From positions 1-56,592 of the forward strand of contig NZ_JALKFX010000037.1 of the NCBI RefSeq assembly GCF_023243045.1: a DNA stretch of 56,592 nt. Reading direction: 5' to 3'. A program made the translations under genes and the position numbers. This DNA comes from Frankia sp. AgB32. Its GTDB lineage: Bacteria; Actinomycetota; Actinomycetes; Frankiales; Frankiaceae. The notes beneath the pieces were generated by a model, which saw nothing but the letters and a program-made list of their open reading frames with translations, was not told the origin of the DNA and ran no database searches. Shown one piece after another: positions 40,258-48,713 of the stretch (positions are counted from its first letter, which is position 1; each line of letters opens with the position of its first letter).

Positions 40258-40632
40258 ATGCCGGCGCCGCGCTCCGCGTTGACCACGAGGGCGACCCTGC
40301 TCGCCGTCGTGATCTGCGTGCTGGTCCTGACCCTCGCCTATCCGCTGCGGCTGTACCTGCGGCAGCAGAACAAGCTCTCGCAGCTCGCCCAGACGAACGC
40401 GCAGACCCAGTCCCAGGTGGACCAGCTGCGCGGGGCGGTCGCGCGCTACGGCGACCAGGCCTGGGTCGAGGACGAGGCACGGCGCCGGCTGCACTACATC
40501 AAACCGGGGGAGAGGGCCTACCTGATGCCCGCTCCGCCGACCGCCGGTCCAGCGGACCCGGCCGCCGGCGGCGGTTCAGGCGGCGGCTCGGCCTGGTACG
40601 GCCGGCTGTGGGCGCAGATCGCCACACCGTGA
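40258..40632 (+). CDS. FtsB/DivIC-family septum formation initiator
   Basis: This small divisome protein has one transmembrane helix (about 13-33, LLAVVICVLVLTLAYPLRLYL) and a coiled coil (QQNKLSQLAQTNAQTQSQVDQLR) followed by the family motif YGDQAWVEDEARRRLHYIKPGE. It would form a complex with FtsL-like and FtsQ proteins at the division septum. The 124-residue length is ordinary, ending in a Gly/Pro-rich tail. It starts four bases after eno, indicating joint transcription, and stands in its usual actinobacterial place ahead of DUF501 and ppx. Confidence 0.92.
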   Translation: MPAPRSALTTRATLLAVVICVLVLTLAYPLRLYLRQQNKLSQLAQTNAQTQSQVDQLRGAVARYGDQAWVEDEARRRLHYIKPGERAYLMPAPPTAGPADPAAGGGSGGGSAWYGRLWAQIATP

Positions 40633-40678
40633 CGGACAGAACCACGAGCGGCCTCGCGCGGGGTCGGGAGGAGTCGGC

Positions 40679-41347
40679 ATGTCGTCGACGTCGGTGACGG
40701 CCGCGCAGGCCGAGATCGTGCACAGGCAGCTCGGCCGCACGCCGCGCGGGCTGCTGGGGGTCGCGCACGAGTGCTCCTGCGGCCTGCCCGACGTGGTGGA
40801 GACCGCCCCCCGGCTGCCGGACGGCTCCCCGTTCCCGACGCTGTACTACCTGACCTGCCCGCGGGCGGCCAGCGCGGTCTCCCGGCTGGAGGCCGCCGGG
40901 GTGATGCGGGAGATGACCGAGCGGCTCGCCCGGGATCCCGACCTCGCCGCCGCGTACGACGCCGCGCTGCGCGACTACCTCGCCCGGCGCGACGCCCACG
41001 AGGTGCTCCCCGGCTCGCCGAGCGCCGGCGGGATGCCGGAGCGGGTGAAATGCCTGCACGTGCTGGTGGCGCACAGCCTCGCGGCCGGGCCGGGCGTGAA
41101 CCCGTTCGGTGACGAGGCCATCGCGGCGATCGAGGACTGGGGCCGGCGCGGCCCCTGCGTGCCGGCCGACGTCGCCGGGGAAGCCGACGTCGCCGGGGAA
41201 GCCGACATCGCGGGGCCGGCCGGCATCCCCGAGGAACGCCTGACGGGCGGCGCCGGATCGGCGAATACTGGCACCGTCGGTGCCGCGCCCCAGGCCGCTG
41301 TCCCGGCCAACGTGGCGGGCAGGACGGACGGGAAGGGGCGCGCGTGA
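40679..41347 (+). CDS. DUF501 domain protein
   Basis: The 222-residue protein belongs to DUF501, a family of unknown function always found beside eno, ftsB-like and ppx in actinobacteria. The domain covers about 1-165 with conserved HECSCGLPDVVETAPRL, FPTLYYLTCPRA, and VKCLHVLVAHSLAAGPGVNPFG, including invariant Cys and His residues that may bind metal. The last 60 residues are a disordered tail with AGEADVAGEAD repeats. The stop overlaps the ppx start by four bases (GTGA), implying coupled translation. Confidence 0.93.
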   Translation: MSSTSVTAAQAEIVHRQLGRTPRGLLGVAHECSCGLPDVVETAPRLPDGSPFPTLYYLTCPRAASAVSRLEAAGVMREMTERLARDPDLAAAYDAALRDYLARRDAHEVLPGSPSAGGMPERVKCLHVLVAHSLAAGPGVNPFGDEAIAAIEDWGRRGPCVPADVAGEADVAGEADIAGPAGIPEERLTGGAGSANTGTVGAAPQAAVPANVAGRTDGKGRA

Positions 41348-42543
41348 CCCGGGTAGCCGCGATCGACTGCGGAACCAACTCGATCCGTCTGCTGGTCGCG
41401 GACGTCGACGGCGCCGGCCTGCACGAGCTGACCCGGCGGATGGAGATCGTGCGCCGGGGCGCCGGCGTCGACCGCACCGGCGAGCTCGCTCCGGAGGCGC
41501 TGGCTCGCACGTTCGCGGCGCTGCGCGACTACGCGGCCGAGATCGACCGGCTGGGCGCGACGCGGGTGCGGATGGTCGCCACGAGCGCGACCCGCGACGC
41601 GCGCAACCGGGACGAGCTGGTCGCCGGCGTGCGCGCGATCCTCGGGGTCGACCCCGAGGTGATCAGTGGTGACGAGGAGGCGGCGCTGTCGTTCTCCGGG
41701 GCCATCGGGGACCTCGTCGGCGGCGCTGCGGGCGGTGCCGCCGGATCGGCTCGGGCCGCAGCGCCGTGGGTGTCGGCGACGCCGGCGCAGTCAGGCGCGT
41801 CGGATCGGGCGAACCAGCCCGATCGGCCCGGACCGACCGGGCTGTTCGCCCCGTACGCGCAGGACGGATCGCCTGGCGCCGCGGCCACAGCCGGACAGCT
41901 CGGCCGGGTGGGCCTCACCGGCACGCCCGACGCCGCGTCGGTGGTGGCCACCCCGATCCTGCTCGCCGACATCGGCGGCGGCTCGACGGAACTGGTCCTC
42001 GGCGACGCCCGCGGGGTGCGCGCGGCCCGATCGGTGAACGTCGGCTGTGTCCGGCTCGCCGAGCGGCACCTGCGGGACGACCCGCCCACGGCGGCGCAGG
42101 TCGCGGCGATCGTCGCCGACGCGCACGCCGCGTTCGACCTCGCCGCGGCCACCGTGCCGATCACCGAGGCGGCGACCCTGGTCGGCGTCGCCGGCACCGT
42201 GACCACCGTGGCCGCCCTCGCCGCCGGCCTGCCGGGCTACGACGCGGTCCGGCTCCATCTGTCCGTGACCACCGCCGAGCAGGTCGCCGAGGTCACCGAC
42301 CGGCTGCTCGGCATGACCCACGACGAGCGCGCGGCGCTGCCGGTGATGCATCCCGGCCGGGTCGACGTCATCGCCTCCGGCGCCCTGGTGCTGCGCACGC
42401 TGGTGGAGCGGACCGGCGCGGCCGCGATCGTCGCCAGCGAACGCGACATCCTCGACGGGATCGCGCTCGCGCTGGCCGACGCCGGCGCACCGGCGGCGCC
42501 CGGCCCGGCCGTCCCCACGATGACCGGCCCCGCCGCCGGATGA
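41344..42543 (+). CDS. Ppx/GppA exopolyphosphatase family protein
   Basis: Ppx/GppA enzymes cleave terminal phosphate from polyphosphate or from pppGpp. The 399 residues carry the ASKHA-type motifs: AAIDCGTNSIRLLVAD at the start, VATSATRDARN, ISGDEEAALSFSGA, ADIGGGSTELVLG and VGVAGTVTTVAAL. The protein is longer than the usual ~310 residues because of a Gly/Ala/Pro-rich insertion of about 80 residues (118-200) between the two core lobes. The start overlaps DUF501 and the end overlaps the uracil-DNA glycosylase, so it is central to an operon. Whether it prefers polyphosphate or pppGpp cannot be judged. Confidence 0.93.
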   Translation: MTRVAAIDCGTNSIRLLVADVDGAGLHELTRRMEIVRRGAGVDRTGELAPEALARTFAALRDYAAEIDRLGATRVRMVATSATRDARNRDELVAGVRAILGVDPEVISGDEEAALSFSGAIGDLVGGAAGGAAGSARAAAPWVSATPAQSGASDRANQPDRPGPTGLFAPYAQDGSPGAAATAGQLGRVGLTGTPDAASVVATPILLADIGGGSTELVLGDARGVRAARSVNVGCVRLAERHLRDDPPTAAQVAAIVADAHAAFDLAAATVPITEAATLVGVAGTVTTVAALAAGLPGYDAVRLHLSVTTAEQVAEVTDRLLGMTHDERAALPVMHPGRVDVIASGALVLRTLVERTGAAAIVASERDILDGIALALADAGAPAAPGPAVPTMTGPAAG

Positions 42544-43370
42544 TGCCCGACCGCGGCCGGGCTGACCCCGCGTCGCGGCGCGGTCCGGCGCCGCCGGGTG
42601 CCGGCTGGCCGGGGGACCTCGCTGACGCGAGCACGCCGGTGGCGGCCGCCCCGGCCGCCGCGCGGGTGCTGGCCGCCTCCGCCGTCGACTGCGGCGCCCT
42701 CGACGCCCGGATATCGGTGTGCCGGGCGTGTCCGCGGCTGGTCTCCTGGCGGGAGGAGGTCGCGGTCCTGCGCCGGGCGTCGTTCGCGGACCAGCCGTAC
42801 TGGGGTCGCCCGGTGCCCTCCTTCGGCCCGGCCGACGCCCGGATCCTGGTCGTCGGGCTGGCGCCGGCCGCCCACGGGGGCAACCGGACGGGGCGGATCT
42901 TCACCGGCGACCGCAGCGGCGACTGGCTGTTCGCCTCGCTGCACCGGGTGGGGCTGGCGGCGCTGGCGACCTCGGTCGCCGCCGGGGACGGCCAGTGGCT
43001 GCGGGCCACCCGGATCGCCGCCGCAGTGCGCTGCGCGCCGCCGGTGAACCGACCGACGACGCGGGAGCGGGACACCTGTCGGCCCTGGCTGGTCAGGGAA
43101 CTGGCGCTGGTGCGGCCGTCGCTGCGGGTCGTGGTCGTGCTCGGCGGGTTCGCCTGGACGGCGCTGTGGCCGGCGCTGGGCGAGGCCGGCTACGCCGGGC
43201 CGCCGCGGAGGGTCCCCTTCGGCCACGACGTCCAGGTCAAGCTCCCCGGTGGGATGACGGTCATCGGGTGTTATCACCCGAGCCAGCAGAACACCTTCAC
43301 CGGTCGGCTCACCGAGGTGATGCTGGACACGGTTTTCGGGTCGGCGGCGTCGCTTGCCGAAGTAGGTTGA
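42543..43370 (+). CDS. Family 5 (UdgB-type) uracil-DNA glycosylase
   Basis: The 275-residue enzyme would remove uracil and deaminated bases from DNA. It shows the iron-sulphur-type family 5 features: CRACPRL, then GLAPAAHGGNRTGRIFTGD (active-site motif, with Ala where family 1 has Asp), RCAPPVN, DTCRPW and YHPSQQNTFTGRLT. Four Cys residues (two in CRAC, one in RCAPP, one in DTC) can ligate a 4Fe-4S cluster. The N-terminal 50 residues are a disordered Ala/Pro tail. ATG 42543 shares one base with the ppx stop; ATG 42540 is equally possible. A strong hairpin follows, so it is the last gene of the eno operon. Confidence 0.9.
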   Translation: MPDRGRADPASRRGPAPPGAGWPGDLADASTPVAAAPAAARVLAASAVDCGALDARISVCRACPRLVSWREEVAVLRRASFADQPYWGRPVPSFGPADARILVVGLAPAAHGGNRTGRIFTGDRSGDWLFASLHRVGLAALATSVAAGDGQWLRATRIAAAVRCAPPVNRPTTRERDTCRPWLVRELALVRPSLRVVVVLGGFAWTALWPALGEAGYAGPPRRVPFGHDVQVKLPGGMTVIGCYHPSQQNTFTGRLTEVMLDTVFGSAASLAEVG

Positions 43371-43389
43371 GCGCGCTTCCCGGCTATCC

Positions 43390-43437
43390 GGCGCCCGGCG
43401 GGCGCCAACACAGCGGGTGAGTGACGGCACTCACCCG
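43390..43437 (+). terminator. Two consecutive hairpins after the glycosylase gene
   Basis: GGCGCCC (43390-43396) pairs with GGGCGCC (43400-43406), and CGGGTGAGTG (43414-43423) pairs with CACTCACCCG (43428-43437) around a four-base loop. They lie 20-67 bases beyond the glycosylase stop and before the NADH dehydrogenase gene at 43549. Confidence 0.7.
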
Positions 43438-43548
43438 GTGGACGGGCCTGCCGAAAGTTGTCCGTATTGGTGTCGTGCGTCACGGAAAATTGCCCGCCGA
43501 TCGTCCGGTGCCAGGGTGTAAGGGCAGGCCTGCGGGTACGGTTTTTGC

Positions 43549-44946
43549 ATGGGCTATGGGCGCGCACCGCACATCCTCATCGTCGGCGGTGGATACGTCG
43601 GCATGTACACCGCCCTGCGGCTTGCGCGCAGGCTGCGCAAGGGCGAGGCGACCATCACGGTGGTCGAGCCGAACTCCTACATGACCTATCAGCCGTTTCT
43701 TCCGGAGGCGGCGGCCGGGAACCTTGAGCCACGACATGTGGTTGTTCCGCTACGCAAAGTGCTCAAGAGCTGCCGTGTCGTCAGTGGCTCCGTGTTTTCC
43801 GTGAGTCATGAGCGACGGACCGCCGTCGTCCAGCCGCCCCTCGGCGACAGCTTCGATCTCGCCTACGACATCCTGGTGATGTGCCCGGGCTCCGTCGCCC
43901 GTACCCTGCCGATTCCCGGACTCGCCGAGCAGGGCATCGGATTCAAGAGCGCGGCCGAGGCCATCTATCTTCGGAACCAGGTCATCAGTCGACTCGACGC
44001 GGCGGCGTCGGCGGTTGATCCGGCGGTTCGCCGCCGCGCGCTTACCTTTCTTTTCATTGGCGGCGGATATGCCGGCATCGAGGCGCTGGCCGAACTCGAG
44101 GACATGGCCCGCGACGCGTGCTCCTTTTACCCGGACCTGAATCCCGCGGAAATGCGCTGGGTTCTCGTCGAGGCGACCGGACGTATATTGCCGGAAGTCT
44201 CGCTGGCAATGGGGCTGTACACGGTGAAGCAGCTGGAGCACCGCGGTATAGCGGTGAAGCTGAACACCCGGGTGGAAAGCCTGGTGGACGGCCGGGTCGT
44301 GCTGGACAGCGGGGAGCGCTTCGACGCCGGCACCGTGGTGTGGACGGCGGGGGTGAAGCCCAACCCGGTGCTCACCCGCACCGACCTGCCGCTCGACGAG
44401 CGCGGCCGGCTGCGGGCCACCGCCTTCCTCCAGGTCGACGGCGTGGCCGATGCCTGGACCGCCGGTGACTGCGCGGCCGTACCCGATCTCACCAAGGGCG
44501 ATGGAGCGACCACCGGCCCGTCCGCCCAGCACGCTGTCCGGCAGGCCGGCCGGCTGGCCGAGAACATCCTCGCCGAGCTGCGCCACCAGCCCATCCGGCC
44601 ATACGAGCACAGCTACGCCGGGTCCGTGGCCTCCCTCGGCCTGCACAAGGGCGTGGCCGAGATCTACGGGATCAGGCTCCGTGGCTGGCCGGCCTGGCTG
44701 ATGCACCGCAGCTACCACCTCAGCCGGGTGCCGACCCTCAACCGCAAGGCCCGCGTGGTCGCGGACTGGACGCTGGCCCTGTTCTTCCGCCGTGAGATCG
44801 TCTCCCTGGGCTCCTTCGCCGACCCCCGCGCGGAGTTCCGCCGGGCGGCCACCGGGTCACCGGACGCCGTCGGGGCGCCCACCGCCACCGCGCCGGTGGC
44901 CGGCGTCGTCAGTGCCGACTCCGAGGCCGCGGCGCACCGGAGCTGA
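43549..44946 (+). CDS. Type II NADH dehydrogenase (NDH-2)
   Basis: This single-subunit flavoenzyme passes electrons from NADH to menaquinone without pumping protons. The 465 residues carry two dinucleotide-binding motifs, ILIVGGGYVGMYTA near residue 10 for FAD and FIGGGYAGIEAL near 170 for NADH, plus the NDH-2 marker stretches NSYMTYQPFLPEAAAG, VVWTAGVKPNPV and AWTAGDCAAVPD with the Asp that holds FAD, and AQHAVRQAGRLAENI near the quinone site. The C-terminal amphipathic region (about 375-430) should attach to the membrane. An Ala/Thr-rich tail closes the protein. It appears to be monocistronic, set apart by hairpins upstream. Confidence 0.93.
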   Translation: MGYGRAPHILIVGGGYVGMYTALRLARRLRKGEATITVVEPNSYMTYQPFLPEAAAGNLEPRHVVVPLRKVLKSCRVVSGSVFSVSHERRTAVVQPPLGDSFDLAYDILVMCPGSVARTLPIPGLAEQGIGFKSAAEAIYLRNQVISRLDAAASAVDPAVRRRALTFLFIGGGYAGIEALAELEDMARDACSFYPDLNPAEMRWVLVEATGRILPEVSLAMGLYTVKQLEHRGIAVKLNTRVESLVDGRVVLDSGERFDAGTVVWTAGVKPNPVLTRTDLPLDERGRLRATAFLQVDGVADAWTAGDCAAVPDLTKGDGATTGPSAQHAVRQAGRLAENILAELRHQPIRPYEHSYAGSVASLGLHKGVAEIYGIRLRGWPAWLMHRSYHLSRVPTLNRKARVVADWTLALFFRREIVSLGSFADPRAEFRRAATGSPDAVGAPTATAPVAGVVSADSEAAAHRS

Positions 44947-45270
44947 CGATCGCCGGCCTTGCGCACCGGGCCCGACCGGCGCCGGTGAATCCCCCCGGCG
45001 GCAGAGCTTCGGACGGCTGTCAGGGGTACTTAGCGGCACCTCGGTGTGCCTGTATTCGACTGTGCCGAGTGCGGCTGCTAACCGGGCCCGCGAGCTCCGG
45101 GCTATTCGGTCCGGCGGTCCGCGCCTTGATCGGAACTCATGTCGAAACGGCGGCATCCCCGTCACGATGCGTCACGCTTTCGGCGGGCTCGCCAGCCCCG
45201 GACCACTTTTCCCGGATGTGTTATTCCCAGAACCTACGTAGCATGGTAGAAACAGCAGCGATGTAGACGA
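44947..45270. other. Intergenic region upstream of the tRNA
   Basis: No gene is supported here. The 40 bases before the tRNA are comparatively A/T-rich (gtgttattcccagaacctacgtagcatgg) and presumably hold its promoter; TACGTA at 45236-45241 is the closest -10-like element. Confidence 0.45.
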
Positions 45271-45345
45271 GCCGGTGTATCCCAACTGGTAGAGGAGGCT
45301 GTCCTAAAAACAGCTCGAGTGTCGGTTCGACTCCGACCACCGGCA
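45271..45345 (+). tRNA. Type I tRNA with UAA anticodon and C33 (atypical, specificity uncertain)
   Basis: A cloverleaf can be folded: acceptor GCCGGTG/CACCGGC (7 bp), short D-stem TCC/GGA with an 11-base loop containing GG, anticodon stem GCTGT/ACAGC with loop CCTAAAA, a six-base variable region TCGAGT, and T-arm GTCGG-TTCGACT-CCGAC. The anticodon positions read UAA, which pairs with the Leu codon UUA. However, bacterial Leu tRNAs have a long variable arm and this one does not; in addition position 33 is C where U is nearly universal. The terminal CCA is not encoded (A, then CAA). It may be a noncanonical or inactive tRNA. Confidence 0.75.
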
Positions 45346-45563
45346 CAATCTTTGTCGAGGCGCCCGCGACGTTCATGAACGCCGCGGGCGTCCGGCATGC
45401 GAGCGCGGCGCGGCCCGGATCCGCCGGCCCGACCGCCCCGCCGGTGGTGTCGAGCACCGGACAGCGGGAACCCGCAGGTCCATGGGATCGTTTCCGCGGT
45501 AGACGTCTGCACCAACAGCTGACCGTGGCTTCCGCCCGGCGGCAACCGAGAGGAGCCGGCTGC

Positions 45564-46319
45564 ATGGCCGACCTTCGTTCCTCGAACCCCGTGCTGCGCC
45601 GCGGCGGCTTCGCTCCCCCGCCGACGCCGAGCCCCGAGGAGCTCGCCAGCCACTACCGGCAGCCGACCACCCTCACGGTGGACGACGTGGTCGTCCACAC
45701 CCTCGGGCTGTTCGCGCTGCTGGGCGTCGGCGCCGGCGTCGGCTGGGTGGTCGGGCGGGACGCGCCGGGCATCGCGCTCGGCGCCGGGCTCGTCGCGCTG
45801 GTCCTCAGCCTCGTCGCGATGCGCGGCCGGGTGCGCCCGGCGCTGGTGGTCGCCTTCGCGCTGATCGAGGGCGTGGCGGTCGGCGCGATCTCCGGCTTCT
45901 ACGAGGACGCCTTCGGCGGCATCGTGCCGCAGGCCCTGCTCGGTACCGGGCTGATCTTCGTCGCGATGCTGCTCGCCTACCGCAGCCGCCGGCTGCGGGC
46001 CACCCCGCGGATGGCCCGCATCGTCACCGGCGTGCTGTTCGGCGTGATCCTGCTGAGCCTGGCCGACCTGGCGATCAGGGCGGTCAGCGGCAGCCACCTG
46101 CCGATCATCAACGACGCGTCACCGCTGGGCATCCTGTTCAGCGTCGTGGTGCTCATCGTCGCCAGCCTGCAGTTCATCCTCGACTTCGACTACATCGAGC
46201 GGGCGATCAACTCCGGTGCCCCCCGGTCCGAGGCGTGGCGGGCGGCGTTCGCCCTGCTGATCGGCTTCGTCTGGGTGTATCTGGAGACGCTGCGCCTGCT
46301 GTCCAAGCTGCGCCAGTAG
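45564..46319 (+). CDS. Bax inhibitor-1/YccA-family integral membrane protein
   Basis: The 251-residue protein has a polar N-terminal segment (1-45) and seven hydrophobic helices, such as VVVHTLGLFALLGVGAGVGW and FGVILLSLADLAIRAV, with the family features EGVAVGAISGFYE and FILDFDYIERAINSGAP, which contains the paired Asp residues of the pH-sensing calcium leak pathway known in BsYetJ. YccA/BI-1 proteins of bacteria influence membrane protease FtsH or ion homeostasis; the precise role here is open. ATG 45564 follows GAGAGGAG at proper spacing. It stands alone between the tRNA and a convergent gene. Confidence 0.92.
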   Translation: MADLRSSNPVLRRGGFAPPPTPSPEELASHYRQPTTLTVDDVVVHTLGLFALLGVGAGVGWVVGRDAPGIALGAGLVALVLSLVAMRGRVRPALVVAFALIEGVAVGAISGFYEDAFGGIVPQALLGTGLIFVAMLLAYRSRRLRATPRMARIVTGVLFGVILLSLADLAIRAVSGSHLPIINDASPLGILFSVVVLIVASLQFILDFDYIERAINSGAPRSEAWRAAFALLIGFVWVYLETLRLLSKLRQ

Positions 46320-46358
46320 CGCCCCGCGGCGCCGAGACCGGGCCCGCGGCGGGAAAGA

Positions 46359-46769
46359 TCAGCCGGAGCGGTCCGGTCCGGCGGCGGTGGGCGTGATCCG
46401 CATGATGCAGCGCTGGTCGCGCTCCATCGCCGCCCGGTAGTCGTCCCAGTCGGGATGCTCGCCGGACAGCTCGCGGTAGTACTCCACGAGCAGTTCCATC
46501 GCCGCCGGTAGTCGGATGATCTCCGCCGTGCCGGTGATCTGCAGCCACGGCCCGAAGAACTCGTCGGGCAGAACGCACAGCCGGACGACCGGCTCGCGCT
46601 GGACATGGCTGACCTTGAACGCGGTCAGCCGCGTGCTGACCCGCAGCCGCCCGCCGGGATCGACACCGACCGTCACGGGCGACATCTGCGGGGTGCCGTC
46701 CCGGCGGGTGGTACACAACACCGCCCGGTGATGCTCGCGGACGAAGTCGATGGCTGCGTCGAGTTCCAT
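46359..46769 (-). CDS. PPOX-class (pyridoxamine 5'-phosphate oxidase-like) F420/flavin-binding protein
   Basis: The 136-residue split-barrel protein starts with FVREHHRAVLCTTRRDGTPQ and contains VTVGVDPGGRLRVST and KVSHVQREPVVRLCV, which is the usual arrangement of actinobacterial PPOX proteins that bind F420, FMN or heme products. These enzymes reduce small substrates or act as flavin carriers. Length is complete for the family. It is oriented against the BI-1 gene with a 39-base gap, and 35 bases separate it from the small DUF4287-like gene upstream, which might share its transcript. Confidence 0.88.
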   Translation of the reverse strand: MELDAAIDFVREHHRAVLCTTRRDGTPQMSPVTVGVDPGGRLRVSTRLTAFKVSHVQREPVVRLCVLPDEFFGPWLQITGTAEIIRLPAAMELLVEYYRELSGEHPDWDDYRAAMERDQRCIMRITPTAAGPDRSG

Positions 46770-46804
46770 CCGGCCATTGTGGCCGGTGGGCTCGAGCGGC
46801 GTCG

Positions 46805-47032
46805 TCAGGCCCGGATGGCCCGCCGGCGCAGGTCCGACTCGTGCACGAGTGCCGACGCGTAGCTGTGCGGCAGGTTGTGTTCGGCACGCAGCCAGTTCAC
46901 CCGCTCGGTGAACCGCAGCAGGCCCGGACCCTCGTCCAGCCGGCTGAGCCAGGTACTGACCTCATGACCGGTCACCCTGGGGATCCGTTCGATGAGGATC
47001 TGATGGGTCTGCGGGGAACGGTTCAGTGACAT
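46805..47032 (-). CDS. Small DUF4287-like protein
   Basis: The 75-residue protein matches the outline of DUF4287: a start with HQILIERIPRVTGHEVSTW, a middle LLRFTERVNWLRAEHNLP and the ending SYASALVHESDL. The family is all-helical and occurs alone or fused to a DUF5655 domain, with no known activity. It begins at ATG 47032. It is followed by the PPOX gene on the same strand and faces a divergent gene at 47152. Confidence 0.75.
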   Translation of the reverse strand: MSLNRSPQTHQILIERIPRVTGHEVSTWLSRLDEGPGLLRFTERVNWLRAEHNLPHSYASALVHESDLRRRAIRA

Positions 47033-47151
47033 GCGCGCCTCCAGACGTAAAACCCGACGTCAACGGCTCATGTCGTAAGCGTGCCCCAGGTCACACGCGA
47101 GGGCAAGGCCCACCCGCGGGCGCGTGTCGACCTGTGCGGTACTGTGCCCGG

Positions 47152-47577
47152 ATGTCCGACGAGGTCGGCCACCTCGGCCGCGAGGTCGGGCTGCTCATCC
47201 GGCGCCTGCGCAGCTGGGCCGGCTCCTCCTGGGACGTGCCGGTCGAGTCCGGCCTGACCCGGGCGGACCGGACCCGGCGGCTGCTCGACGAACTGGCCGC
47301 CCTCGGCGAGCGGATCGGAGCTGGCGCGCCTGCCGGCGCCCGGCCACCGCGGCTCGCCCCCCACGCCCTGCCCGACCAGCTCGCGGTCCTCGCCGAGGAC
47401 GTGCTCGCCGCGATCGCCGCCGCCGGGCCGGGCCAGCCGCCGACCGAGCAGCCGCCGGATCGGGAGACCCTGGCCCGGGCGGCGCTGGCCCAGGCGACCC
47501 TGGCCGACGCCCTCGCCGCGGTGAGCGGAACCCGCGCGGATCTCGAGGGCGGGGGTTTCGGCTTCCGCGTGCGCTGA
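47152..47577 (+). CDS. Hypothetical helical protein
   Basis: I do not recognise a family. The 141-residue product is rich in Ala, Leu and Arg and predicted largely helical, with a conserved-looking start (SDEVGHLGREVGLLIRRLRSW) and a second helical half (LPDQLAVLAEDVLAAIAAAG, LARAALAQATLADALAAV). It has no signal peptide or membrane segment. ATG 47152 is the natural start, and the coding frame has the strong G/C third-position bias of its neighbours. It is convergent with the SGNH gene at 47604. Confidence 0.7.
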   Translation: MSDEVGHLGREVGLLIRRLRSWAGSSWDVPVESGLTRADRTRRLLDELAALGERIGAGAPAGARPPRLAPHALPDQLAVLAEDVLAAIAAAGPGQPPTEQPPDRETLARAALAQATLADALAAVSGTRADLEGGGFGFRVR

Positions 47578-47603
47578 GCGGGGTCGTTCCGGCCGCGGCC
47601 GCC

Positions 47604-48713
47604 TCAGGGGCGCAGAGCCCCCGGGGGCCAGACGCCCCGGAGGGTGTCGAGCACGTGGGTCGCGGCGATGCGGGCGCCGTCCAGGGTCAGGTGCACCCCG
47701 TCCCGTGACCGTGCCAGCACGGTGCGGCCGTCGGCGGTGCTCAGGTAGTCGCTGTAGGCACCGCCGCGGGACAGCCACGGGGTCAGGTCGAGGTAGGTGG
47801 CGCCGGGGACCCCGGTGGCCGCGGCGGCGGCCGCGGTGTTCAGCTGGTGGAAATACCCGTCCAGGCGGTGCGAGCGGGCCGGCGGCAGGCCGAGCCAGAG
47901 TACCCGCCGCTGTCCCGAGCCGGTCCAGATCCGCATCACGACGTCGGCCCGCCGCTGGTACTCGGCCGCCCACGCCGGCGTGCCGGCCGGCAGGACCGTG
48001 CCGTCCGGGCGGGTGATGCCCTGGCCGTCGTTGCCGCCCATCGCGACGATGACCAGCTCCGGGTGCTGCTCGCCGAGCTGGGCGCGCGCCCGCGACGCCC
48101 AGTCGAAGAAGTCCGGCCGCGCGAGGCCCGTGCCGTATCTGGTCTCGGTCCGCACGCGCACGGTGCCCGGGACCGCGTTCGTGATGGCCGGGCCGAGCGT
48201 CTCGGTCAGCGAGTCGCCGGTGACCAGCACCCGCAGCGGATCGGCGGCGGTCGGCCGGCGCGGCGGCGCCACGATGGCGGCGGGCGCCGGCCCGCCGGCC
48301 GGCCCCGAGGCCCCGTGGGGCGCCGCGGCTGGGTTCGCGGTGGCCTGGCTCGCCGCGGTGGCCAGCTCGGAGGCGACCCCGGACGAGCCGGGCCGGTGCC
48401 CGAAGGCACGCGCCAGCCCGCGGTCGGGCGCGTCCAGCCGCAGCGGATGGGTCACCCGGGCAAGGGGACGGGCCACCCCGAGGACGAGCGCGCGGGTGGT
48501 TCCCGGGCGCATGCCCTCCCCGGCATGCACCATCGCCGGTGCGCGCAGCACCGCCAGCAGGACGAGCACCGCGGCCACGGTGACCACGACCCGCCGGGCC
48601 GGCATCGCATCCACCACGTCGGCCTCCGGCGCCGGAGCGGCCTCGGACGCCGCGGCCAGGCGGGTGGCCGCCCTTTCCGGCCCGGACGGCGGGGCCGGCG
48701 AGCAAGTTGTCAC
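47604..48713 (-). CDS. Membrane-anchored SGNH-hydrolase-like protein (DUF459 type)
   Basis: The 369-residue protein has one N-terminal membrane helix (about 40-58) and an exported SGNH domain. The four blocks are visible: Ser167 in VTGDSLTETLG, Gly in the YGTG region, Asn227 in AMGGNDGQ, and Asp337/His340 in RDGVHLT. DUF459 proteins resemble AlgJ/AlgX and act with MBOAT proteins to O-acetylate exported polysaccharides. An MBOAT gene lies 1.75 kb upstream on the same strand (52131-50467), supporting that role, though foreign-looking genes lie between. The N-terminal stalk (60-155) is Ala/Pro-rich and probably disordered. Confidence 0.88.
   Translation of the reverse strand: MTTCSPAPPSGPERAATRLAAASEAAPAPEADVVDAMPARRVVVTVAAVLVLLAVLRAPAMVHAGEGMRPGTTRALVLGVARPLARVTHPLRLDAPDRGLARAFGHRPGSSGVASELATAASQATANPAAAPHGASGPAGGPAPAAIVAPPRRPTAADPLRVLVTGDSLTETLGPAITNAVPGTVRVRTETRYGTGLARPDFFDWASRARAQLGEQHPELVIVAMGGNDGQGITRPDGTVLPAGTPAWAAEYQRRADVVMRIWTGSGQRRVLWLGLPPARSHRLDGYFHQLNTAAAAAATGVPGATYLDLTPWLSRGGAYSDYLSTADGRTVLARSRDGVHLTLDGARIAATHVLDTLRGVWPPGALRP

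Noticed and set aside
45271-45345. Assignment of the tRNA as ordinary bldA-like tRNA-Leu
   Set aside because: The long variable arm required for class II tRNA-Leu is absent and position 33 is C.
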